The notes beneath the pieces are model-generated. The model did no database searches, was not told the origin of the DNA, and saw only the letters and a list, made by a program, of their open reading frames with translations. This document shows, piece by piece, positions 43,401 through 52,200 of a DNA stretch of 64,000 nt (the first letter of the stretch is position 1; every line of letters begins with the position of its first letter). Made by a program: the position numbers and the translations under genes. The stretch comes from DAOUEX01 sp034430235 (lineage in GTDB: Bacteria; Chloroflexota; Anaerolineae; UBA2200), in NCBI GenBank assembly GCA_964478075.1, contig CAYZGO010000001.1, positions 1-64,000 of the forward strand, in the 5' to 3' direction.

Positions 43401-46400
43401 TTGGGGTGCATCCTACTCGCCCAGCTGTCGCCAACGGTAATCCATGTCCAGTAGTTGGCAGGCTCAATCAAAGCGTCCAATGTGTACTTGTTGTTGAAAC
43501 CCATATACCCCAGCACGCCGTCCTTCAACTTGGCCAGCTCACCCATCGTNNNNNNNNNNCCTCGGTGTCTACATAGTGACCGTACAGCAGCCCGGGGTTG
43601 GTCACGATCAGATAGTCGGCTGTCTTGGCGGCTTTCTGGTAGGCCTGCGAAATGAACTCGCCGCTTGTCGTCTTGGGAACTGGACTGGACGACTTGTCGG
43701 CAGACCACTTGCCACTTGGCGACTGGTAGAACAGCCAGGTAACTGTCCCGATTTCGGGGCTCGGAGGATTGGGGTAGATCAATATGGGGATAGCATTGTA
43801 TGTATACGTCCGCGAGTCCCCCGCGGCGAGATTCACGTGGTCATAGATCTCACAGATCGAGTGCTTGTACACCGGACTGTAGATCCCCACGAAATCAGCC
43901 GAGCCACCGACGTACCGCAGCGGCTGAAAACCATCCAGATAGTCCCATATCTTGATGCTTCTTGCCTCGCCCTGACCCTCATTTTTCACTGTCAGCTTTA
44001 TGGTGAAGAGGTTCTTGCTTCTACTGACCTCGTGCTTGGTGACGACGAGCTTGGCGTCAGGAAGCGCCGCATTGGCTACCCTCACATCGCATATGCCGTA
44101 GCCGACGTTGTAGTCCTTGTCATACGCTTCAATCCCAATCCGATAGTCACCATCTTTCACCGTGGACGTGTCCACGGTGAAATACGCGGTGTCTTGCTTG
44201 GGACGGAGAGGAAAGGCGTAGAAACCCCAATACACCTCGTGCGGTTCTCCCTTGGGAGTGAAATAGAGATAGGCGGTCTTTAGGCCAGTGTCATCGGTCA
44301 GAGCTGCTGTCACAGTTATCACCCCTGTACCATCATCGCCCTGACCGGGAGAGGTGATGGTGACCAAAGGAGCAGTGACATCTACAATGTTGGCTATATC
44401 GATTCCGTGGCCATCTGTGCCAGACCTCCCGGAAACGTCGTACGCCTTCGCTTGGACCATATGCCCTGCATTCAGGTACTCGGTCGTATCCAGGATGCAC
44501 TGATAAGGCGGCGTATAGTCAGTGAACAGACGCTCATCATCGATGTAGAACTCTACCTTCGCCACACCGATGTTGTCCGAAGCCTCAGCGGTAATAGTGA
44601 TGGTTCCCTGCCATGTCACAGGAGCAGTGATCGAAACTTGTGGGTCCGTTGCGTCGGGTAGGGCCGCGGTCTGGAACGTCTTGTCCTGACTCTGCACTGC
44701 ATTTCCGCTGGCGTCGGCGGACCGCACCGCAAAGCGATACGTTGACGAGGGTTCGAGATCCACCAGGGCAATGCGATGACCCAGCGTCAACACATGATCC
44801 GAAGCCTCGGACGCATACCCCCGAGCCGTCTTTCCATATCGCACCAAACTGTCGCTGTCTTCACTGGTCTCCCAGGAGACGACTGCCGACCCTGACGTGA
44901 CCTCGGATACAACTGGGCCGAAACCGATCTCGGGAGGCACAGTGTCGCACGTCCACGTCTCTTCCCTGCGGTTGTTCGTCTCGTCGCTTTCCCGAAGGCC
45001 ATCTTCATAGTCCGCCCACACCATTACCGTGTCCTGCAGCGGGCTGCACTCCCAGGCATAATCAAAGCAGCCCCGCCACCGCTGGCCGGGTTCCAGAGGC
45101 GAGTCAACCAACTGGCCTGATCTGTGCTCCTCATCCACGAACAGGGCAACGTACTGCCCCTCGGGAACCGGGGCCCGCCCGATGTTCCGAATCTGGTACC
45201 AGATGAGGTGATCCTCTCTCCACACGTCCATAACAACCAGGTCGGGCAGTTCTTCTGCCTCTGGCGGCACACCGCAGGCTTTCAGGCTAATGTCGTCTAG
45301 CAGGAAGGTGCTGGGCATCTCGCCGTCGGTGTGCACCAAAAAGGTCACAACCAGAGTCCGCCCAGCATAGGCGCCCAAGTCTATGACCTCCTGCTGCCAC
45401 ACCCCTGCGGGCTCCATGGCACGCAAGGTGCGAAGAAGGTCCCATTCCTCGCCATACTGCACGAGCACCTTGAGGACATCGTCAGGCTGCTCCGCTTCGA
45501 ATTCCACGATCCACCAGAAGTCCAGCCGCACCGGCGCAGCCTCGGCCGGAATGGTCACTCTCTGGAACAGCTCCCCTTCGGCATTGTCAACGGCGCCCAA
45601 CGCGGCACTATGCGCACTGTCGTGTCCCCATGCCTCCAGATGCACGTTGCCCCAACTGCTCCACGGCTCCAGCGAACCGCTCTCAAAGTCGCCATTTTCC
45701 AGCAGCTCGCGGCAATCGGGCGGCAGGGTGCCGGTGCGTGTGGGTGAAGGCGTAGGCGTATCCGTCACACGGGTGCTGGTGGCTGTGGGCGTAGGTGTGT
45801 CCGTTGCTTCTGGGGGCAGGTGGTAGGTCACCGTCAATTGTGGCGGCATCTCGCCGTGTTCGCGGCTCTCGAAAACGCGATTGAAGAGGGTCTCTTCCTC
45901 GGGGCCGCGCAGTTCGAGCCCGTAATGGGGGACCTTGTGCCACGCCAGTACTATGTCAGTGACGTCCAGGCTCTTGTAGACCTGAGGCGTGCTATCCACT
46001 GTGTCCGAAACGAGAGGCGCACCTGTAGCTGGTCGGGTGTTCCACGTTACGAGGGACTCCACCCAGTCTTCAGTCACAAGGGAAGCAAGCAGGGTTACAT
46101 GCTCCGCACCCTCGGCATACTCCAGGAATATATCCAGACGAGCCGAGTCTATGATAGCCTCGGGCGGCACCGCTGCAGCCAGGTTGAAGCGGATCAGGGC
46201 TCGGCGCACCTGACGGGCTGACAGGTACTGGATGTCCAGCATGTGCTCCGACCCAAAGTTCGCGTCGGAGGAGATGAGATCGATGGTGGCGTCAGACACT
46301 GGCTCCAAGATGACTGTGGTTTGGGCCAGCACCGCTTGGTCGTAGGGGACTCTGGCCGCGGCCAGAGGTTGATTCGGAGCTACGAAGACGACGCACACCA

Positions 46401-46506
46401 GGCTGACTGCGGCAGCCAAGACCCAGATAGCGCGACCACGCGTGAGTAACACATCGCGAAGCCAACGCAAATGCCAGACCCTAGTCCGTCCACATGAGCG
46501 TTCCAT
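40415..46506 (-). CDS. Giant secreted C25 (gingipain-like) cysteine peptidase, interrupted by an assembly gap
   Basis: Two open frames on either side of 10 N most likely form one gene of ~2030 codons. From ATG 46506 (ribosome site GAGAGGAGGGAGC) come a signal peptide, a DNRLRE-type domain, a Thr/Pro linker, a carbohydrate-binding-like domain, CARDB- and fibronectin-like modules, and Ig-like repeats. The start of a C25 domain (ADYLIVTNPGLL) follows just before the gap. After it comes KGYLLIVGESEIVPA, then an FG-GAP-type propeller of about 340 residues, then the catalytic His (MYWSGHGNSHG) and Cys (VVLGASCQTGYY). Beta-domains and the tail SLYLPIICKNHS end the protein. A frame change across the gap would be repaired by the true gap length. 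Confidence 0.8.
43550..43559. other. Assembly gap, 10 N
   Basis: Ten N fall inside the peptidase gene. The open frames on the two sides are in different phases, which simply means the real gap length is not 10. The size of the missing piece is unknown but is probably about 100-200 bp, judged from the C25 domain. Confidence 0.98.
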
Positions 46507-47156
46507 CTTGCTCCCTCCTCTCGTGGGTGGCAACGTACACGGCATTGAGACTCGTGCTGAGTCGGTCTATTCAGTTCACTCGGGCGAACGGTTGCCTGGT
46601 GCAAATGACAACGGAGTCGGAGACGCGACATGCGTGCCGGTCGGGCGCGGAATACGCTGAGTTACCAGACGAGTGTGAGTGGGATGCAGTGAAGGGTGTA
46701 TGCCGACGTGAAAGGGTAAACAGCGTTCATGATAACACCGGCACTGGATTTGCGCCCAATTGTATCACAGGGCCCGTCACTGTCAAAATCACAGCATGTT
46801 CCCGCGGAAGACCTCGAACCTTGCCAAACATCGCACCAAGGCTGAGTGACACTTGTCCCTCTTGCGTTCACCGGCAGTTGCGCAGTCCCCCCAGCGCAGC
46901 GGCCCACTCCCGCAGGGCAGCAAGCCTCCAGTCGCGACCGCAGTGCCGGCCCTTTGAACTGCAGAGATTTGGCGCACCGCCGTAAACAGGCGGTGCTGGG
47001 CCATCTCCCTAATCAAGAAGTCGTCCAGCACCGGCTCTTCAGGCCGGTGCGGCTTTCGCAAAGTTGCCCAACTATTCCCTTAGCCTTCATGACTGTGAGC
47101 ACCACCATCAAACAGGCGGTGGTGGAGCGCCATTCCTTGTGTTCCGCACGGAGCAC
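46507..47156. other. Intergenic region with a promoter and palindromes
   Basis: On the minus strand TTGACA (46781-46786), a 16-bp spacer and TACAAT (46759-46764) would drive the peptidase gene with a ~245-nt leader. At 47026-47052 lies a copy of the CACCGGC..TTCAGGCCGGTG palindrome family (also 23444-23470 and 56062-56083). No gene is supported. Confidence 0.5.
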
Positions 47157-47238
47157 GTAGAGACGTTGCACGCGCAGTCCCGCCCCCGCCTGGAGGATGG
47201 TGGGACTTCGCATTTGTTTGGCGGGGCAACGTCTGTAC
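47157..47238 (+). repeat. MITE-like repeat with inverted ends, copy 1
   Basis: The ends GTAGAGACGTTGC and GCAACGTCTGTAC are inverted repeats (12 of 13). The core contains agtcccgcccccgcctgg, repeated in reverse at 48656-48735. It ends six bases from the selD stop codon. Confidence 0.8.
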
Positions 47239-47243
47239 CCCCC

Positions 47244-48293
47244 TTACAGCAAGACGCGGATCCCCTCCCCCTCCACTACCTCGCCGACAACCCAATGCGC
47301 CTGTCCCTCTGCGGCGAAAAGGGCAGTGAGTGTATCCAGTTTCTCCCCAGGAACGGCGACGAGCAATCCTCCCGAAGTCTCCGGCGTGAAGAGCAGCATC
47401 TGCATCTCTTCCGAGATGCCCGGCTCAAACTTGACCCACCTGCCATACCAGTCCTTGTTGCGGCACGTTCCACCAGGGAAGAGCGAGGCCTCAGCATACT
47501 CGTGTGCTCCGTCCAGGAAGGGGAGTTCTTCCACATGAAACCGCAGTCGTACTCCGCTCTTCTCCGCCATCTCCTGGCCGTGTCCCAGCAAGGCAAAGCC
47601 GGTAATGTCGGTGCAGGCGTGCACGCCGACCTGCTGAATCAACCGAGCAGCACGACGATTGAGCGTCTTCATACTCTCCACTGCGGCTGCAACGTGCGCC
47701 GCATCGGCCACCTGCCCCTTGAGAGCAGTGGTGATCATACCCACGCCCAACGGCTTGGTCAGCACCAGCGTATCTCCAGCTTGTGCACCGGCCTTGGTCA
47801 GCACCCTATCAGGATGGACCACTCCCATCACTGCCAGCCCGTACTTTGGCTCCTTATCATACAGCGTGTGACCGCCCGCAAGCACCCCTCCTGCCTCAGC
47901 CACTTTCTCCGCTCCGCCGCGCAGAATCTCGGTGATGATGGACGGCGGCAACCTGGGCGGGAAGGCACAGATATTCAGCGCCAGCACCACCTCGCCGCCC
48001 ATGGCGTAGACGTCACTCATCGCATTGGCAGCGCCGATGGCCCCATAGTCGTAAGGGTCATCTACCACAGGCGGAAAAAAGTCGAGCGTCTGGATAATCG
48101 CCACGTCGTCGTTGATCCTGTAGACAGCGGCGTCGTCGCTCACCTCCAGCCCCACCAGCAATTGGGGGTAGCGGTCAGCGGCGAACATGTCTCGCAGTGG
48201 GCGCAGAACCTGCGCCAGGGCCGCAGGGCCCATCTTGGCTGCTCAACCCGCCGCGCTGCTCAGCGCTGTCAGGCGAACCTGGTCACTGGCCAT
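47244..48293 (-). CDS. selD: Selenide, water dikinase (SelD), itself a selenoprotein
   Basis: SelD makes selenophosphate from selenide and ATP, the selenium donor for selenocysteine and 2-selenouridine synthesis. Read from ATG 48293 (ribosome site AAGGAGG 8 bases upstream), the frame gives VRLTALSSAAG, then an in-frame TGA at 48243-48245, then AAKMGP. That TGA stands at the catalytic Cys/Sec of the family, which is followed by a Lys three residues on. Downstream are SDDAAVYRI, FFPPVVDDPYDYGAIGAANA, ALNICAFPP, AGGHT and the C-terminal FTPETSGGLL. Read without recoding, the gene would start at the internal ATG 48233 and lose its active site. Total length is 349 residues, normal for SelD. An alternative ATG lies at 48299. 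A SECIS-like hairpin follows the TGA. Confidence 0.93.
48200..48216 (-). promoter_or_regulatory. SECIS-like hairpin in selD
   Basis: On the minus strand GGCGCAG-GTT-CTGCGCC forms a 7-bp stem with a 3-nt loop starting with G. The loop lies 34-36 nt after the TGA, inside the range reported for bacterial SECIS elements. A second smaller stem (GGGCC/GGCCC, loop at 17-20 nt) competes with it. Confidence 0.6.
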
Positions 48294-48365
48294 GTTCATC
48301 ACCTCCTTCTTTCCAAGTGCCGAGCACATCCCAACCCCAGTCCATCGCAGGACGGCATGGGCAGC

Positions 48366-48398
48366 AAAAAGCCGCCGCCAGCACACGCCAGCAGCGGC
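48366..48398 (-). terminator. Intrinsic terminator in the selD leader
   Basis: On the minus strand GCCGCTGCTGG pairs with CTGGCGGCGGC (11 bp, three G-T pairs, loop CGTGTG), followed by TTTTT. It lies between the leader ORF and selD, 73 nt before the selD start, so it can attenuate selD. Confidence 0.8.
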
Positions 48399-48429
48399 AG
48401 TAATCCTAGAAGGAACGCCACATCTTATG

Positions 48430-48537
48430 TCAGGGCGCGGTCATATCACCGCCCCCTGACGTGTGCAGGCCGGCTCGCGGGTACCAACCGGCACCCCAAG
48501 CCACATTTCACGTACGGCGGTGATACACCTCAAACAT
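48430..48537 (-). CDS. selD leader peptide with an in-frame UGA (possible mini-selenoprotein)
   Basis: On the minus strand ATG 48537 follows AGAGAGGAGCAGAACT. The frame reads MFEVYHRRT, then TGA (48508-48510), then NVAWGAGWYPRAGLHT and on to a TGA at 48430. If the first TGA is read as selenocysteine, the peptide has 35 residues; otherwise it stops after nine. A SECIS-like hairpin stands right after it. The segment just before the first TGA (48516-48525) is complementary over 10 nt to 48444-48453, which lies inside a second hairpin (48429-48460), so ribosome position would change the fold. A leader peptide controlling selD is my inference; coding by such a short frame is not proven. Confidence 0.6.
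48479..48496 (-). promoter_or_regulatory. SECIS-like hairpin in the selD leader
   Basis: GGGTGCC-GGTT-GGTACCC forms a 7-bp stem (one G-T pair) with a four-base loop. The loop lies 19-22 nt after the leader TGA, the same offset and loop size as in the E. coli fdhF SECIS as I recall it (loop GGUC). In E. coli a SECIS-like element in the selAB leader binds SelB and represses; this element may act similarly. Confidence 0.7.
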
Positions 48538-48578
48538 AGTTCTGCTCCTCTCTGCTGCTCCTACGCTCGCATGACACG

Positions 48579-48607
48579 ATTATAGTACACGTAGCGTGAG
48601 CTGTCAA
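48579..48607 (-). promoter_or_regulatory. Consensus promoter of the selD leader
   Basis: On the minus strand TTGACA (48602-48607), a 17-bp spacer and TATAAT (48579-48584). Predicted start about 48572 gives a ~280-nt leader before selD. Confidence 0.85.
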
Positions 48608-48655
48608 ACAACCTGTGTGCCCTTCAGCGGTTTCACGTCTCACCCACGTCCCACC

Positions 48656-48735
48656 GTAGAGACGTTGCCCCGCCAAACAAACGCGAAGTCCCACCATCCT
48701 CCAGGCGGGGGCGGGACTCCGCATCCAACGTCTCG
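48656..48735 (-). repeat. MITE-like repeat with inverted ends, copy 2
   Basis: Reverse-oriented copy of 47157-47238: GTAGAGACGTTGC at 48656-48668, the core with aagtcccaccatcctccag, and the right end ccaacgtct. It stands 49 bp upstream of the selD -35 box. Confidence 0.8.
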
Positions 48736-48874
48736 TGAAATCTGTAAGCAGCGTTACCACGTCCCGGAAGAGATTCGTCGCCGTAACAACTATCGGGTGC
48801 GCACGGCACGGGCAGAGCGGCGAGTCGAGCAACGCTATCGCCAGCGCCAGCAAGAACAGAGAAGCAAAGGATAG
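48736..48874 (+). pseudogene. 3' fragment of a gene disrupted by the repeat
   Basis: The open frame that emerges from the repeat encodes SREICKQRYHVPEEIRRRNN and then Arg/Gln-rich helix to RSKG, ending at TAG 48874. The pattern (CKQRYH..PEEIRRRNNYR) looks like the C-terminal half of a small Arg-rich protein. Its N-terminus is replaced by repeat DNA. I cannot name the family. The fragment is followed by a hairpin. Confidence 0.45.
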
Positions 48875-48921
48875 CTCTAGTTGCCCAGCCTGAGCTGGCC
48901 TTTTGCAAGGCCCATCCTTTG
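48862..48921 (+). terminator. Hairpin at the end of the gene fragment
   Basis: GCAAAGGAT and ATCCTTTGC form the outer stem around the stop codon, and CCAGC/GCTGG an inner stem. GGCC-TTTTGCAA-GGCC overlaps it. Probably a terminator or a repeat end. Confidence 0.4.
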
Positions 48922-49241
48922 CTTCCAGGACAAGTTTACACCATAATCGGGCGTCGCGTCAACTTGCAAAAACACCACCTGTGGTTTAGTGCGGCCTGTG
49001 CCGAGAGCTTTGGCTATTCAATTGGTAAGGTGCAGCGACTTGACAAGATTTAGAACATCTTGTATCATGATCATAAAGGCCGAATCGCCATGCACAGGCT
49101 CTATGATGTAGCACTGTTATCACTGAGCACCACCACATTTGAGCCATATATATGCATGCTCAAGCCGCCGTTTCCCGCCTCTAGGAAACCGTGGTTTTCT
49201 GTTTGCCCCAAGTCCTCACAATGGATAGCACTGACAACAGG
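48922..49241. other. Intergenic region upstream of the giant adhesin gene
   Basis: No gene or clear promoter is visible in these 320 bp. The stretch is less GC-rich than its surroundings, as expected for a promoter region. Confidence 0.45.
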
Positions 49242-52200
49242 GGTATGATGAACCAATCAATTTCCACCAAAGGCCTGTCTCTACCTCTTGTTGCCATCAT
49301 CCGTCTGGGCCTCATCCTGGGCCTCTTCGGCGCCCGCCTCCTGACGCTTGCGCCTGGTGCCCAGGCCAATGCTACAGAGACCACGTCCCCTTCTCCAGTC
49401 AGCAACCTCACCGCCGACGATGCTGCAGCCTATGCCTTTGCGCGCAACCAGGGCGGAGCTGACGATTCCAGCCAGCTCAAGCCAATCGCAGCCAGCGCGG
49501 GCGCTAATTTGTGGGTAAGCCTCGACGGCACGTGTGATGGGCACATCCCGTGCTACACCAGCATTCAGGCTGCGATCGACGCAGCCTCGGCGTACGATTG
49601 GGTGGTTGTCCTGCCTGGAACGTACAAGGAGAACCTCTTCCTGAACAAGGAATATGTCACCGTCCATGGCTGGCCTTCATGCACGATCGACGGCGACAAG
49701 AAAGGCCCCGTGGTCAAGGTCGAAAACGTGCAGCATGCCATGTTTGCAGACCTCACGCTCACCAATGGCAAGGCCGATACTGGCGGGGGAATGTACATCA
49801 AGAATGCTTCTCCGCAGGTGCTTTGGTGCGACTTTGTGGATAATGAAGCCAAGCACGGCGGGGGCATGTACGGCTGCACCAACTCCGCGCCGAGTGTAGC
49901 CAACTGTTGGTTCGAGGGGAACAACGCCACCCAGTGGGGAGGAGGCATGTTCAACGGCGGTACCACGTCCCCTTCGGTTGCATCGTGCACCTTCTACCAA
50001 AACACCTCCGATGACTATGGCGGCGGGATGTTCAATGAAGGCGTCTCGCCGACGGTGGACGGTTGTCGTTTCGAAGACAACTATGCGGGGTGCGCTGGGG
50101 GTGGCATTTACAACCGCGACTCGCATCCTGAGATCACTGAGTGCCAGTTCCTCAGTAATGAAGTGGGCAAGGGAAGCTGCGTTTATTTCCAATGCGGCTA
50201 CGGCGGCGGCATATTCAACGGAGGTGAAGGACCTTTTACTATCCTGGGCGGGTCATCGCCGACGATCACTGGCTGCGTGTTCAGTGGGAACGTGGCCTAC
50301 TGGGGAGGGGGGCTCTACAACCACTTTAGCTCCCATCCACACGTCGAGAATTGCACATTCGACAGCAACGAGGCGAAGCGCTGTTTTGACTCCAGTGGTA
50401 TGCCCTGGGAGTGGAGCTGGATAGCGGGCGAAGGAGGCGGCGTCTGCAGCATTGGCTGCAGCCCTACGTTCACACACTGCTCGTTCTCCAACAACTGGGC
50501 TGCGACACGAGGTGGTGGGATGGCCACCTGGAGGGCATGGGAGTTCGACGCTAGTCCTGTCCTGAGACGATGCAGCTTTCTGAACAACTTGAGTGACGAC
50601 GATGGCGGCGGGATGTACAATGGCGGGGCCACGATAAGCACCCAAGACTGCTTATTAGCGGGGAACGACGCGGGTCGCAACGGTGGCGGAATGGCCAATG
50701 AGGCCTCGACGTTGGGTTTGCGCAATTGCACGATGACACGCAACGACGCAGAGGACAAAGGCGGGGCGTTGTACAACAACTACGACTCCGATGCGACCGC
50801 GTACAACTCTATCATCTACGGCAACACTGCCAACACGGGCCTGGACTGGCATAACGAAGACACCGATTCCTCCTTCAGTGCCTACTCTTGCGACATTTAT
50901 ACGAGCAATCCTCCTGGCCTTGCCAACATAAGCCAGATCCCCGGCTTCTTGGCCAGCTCAAACTACCATTTGAGGCCAGATTCCCCTTGCATTGATGCTG
51001 GAAACAACAGTCTCGTACCCAGCGGTTTGACCACGGACCTCGATGGCAACCTTCGTATCACCGATGGCGACGGCAACTGCATTGCCAGGGTGGACATGGG
51101 GGCCTACGAGACCACCGGCAATCTGGCGCCAGAGGTGCCGGAAGCCCCCCTCTGTGAAGGGCAGACCAATCCCACGGACGTCACCGATCTCACTCCCGAA
51201 TTCTCCTGGACCTTCAGCGACGCGTGGCCCCCAGGTGATACGCAGAGTGTCTATCGGATCACGGTGCAGTCGTTCCCGCGCGGCGCCCCCGACATGTGGG
51301 ACAGTGGCAAGGTCTACAGCCCTGCCTCCCTGAACATCTCCTACGGCGGCGCCCCCCTCCAGTGGGGAGAAACCTACTACTGGTTTGTGCAGACCTGGGA
51401 CCAGCATGATTGTGCGGCGCCATGCTCTACGGTGCAGGAATTCACAATGCAGTGTCGAGAGGACCTGGCCATCACCAAGTCCGACGATCCTGACCCGGTC
51501 ATCGCCGGCACCCAACTCACCTACGACCTGACGGTCACCAACAACGGCCCATGCGATGCCACCGGTGCCACCCTGCAGGATACTCTGCCCGCAGGCGTCA
51601 CCTACGTCTCCTGCACTCCCAGTCAGGGCACGTGCAGCCACGCTGGCGGCAGCGTCACCGCCAACCTGGGGAACGTCGCCAACAGCGGTAATGCCACAGT
51701 GCAAATCGTGGTCACCGTCAACTCGAACACAAGTGGGAGCGTAACAAACAGCGCTACCGTCAGCAGTGACCAGACTGACCTGGACCCGGGCAACAACTCG
51801 ACGAGCGAGAACACGACGGTACAGACGTCGTGCGACCTGGCCATCACCAAGTCCGACCATCCTGACCCAGTCACCGCCGGCACCCAGCTCACCTACGCCC
51901 TGACGGCCACCAACAATGGCCCATCCGATGCCACCGCCGTCACCGTGCAGGATACACTGCCCGCAGGCGTAACCTACGTCTCCTGCACTCCCAGCCAAGG
52001 CACCTGCAGCCACCTGGGCAGCAGCGTCACCGCCAACCTGGGTAACATCGCCAACGGCGGCAGCGCCACCGTGCACATCGTGGTGACTGTTGACCCGTCC
52101 ACCAGAGAGCTCTCCAACACCGCCACTCTGAGTGGCAACGACACAGACCCGGTGAGCAGCAACAACTCAGCCAGCGAGAGAACGACCGTCAGCACCCAGG

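Noticed and set aside
48463..48494. Resemblance to a T-box antiterminator (TTGGTACCCGCGA)
   Set aside because: The match has an extra base, the surrounding T-box stems are missing, and the same bases are better explained by the SECIS-like stem GGGTGCC/GGTACCC.
48596..48874. Full ORF as a real 92-residue gene
   Set aside because: The first half is the MITE-like repeat, also translated at 47.2 kb; only the last ~45 codons look like a gene remnant.
50958..52076. 372-codon ORF antisense to the giant adhesin
   Set aside because: It mirrors the Gly/Val-rich repeats of the sense gene and has no signal or domain.
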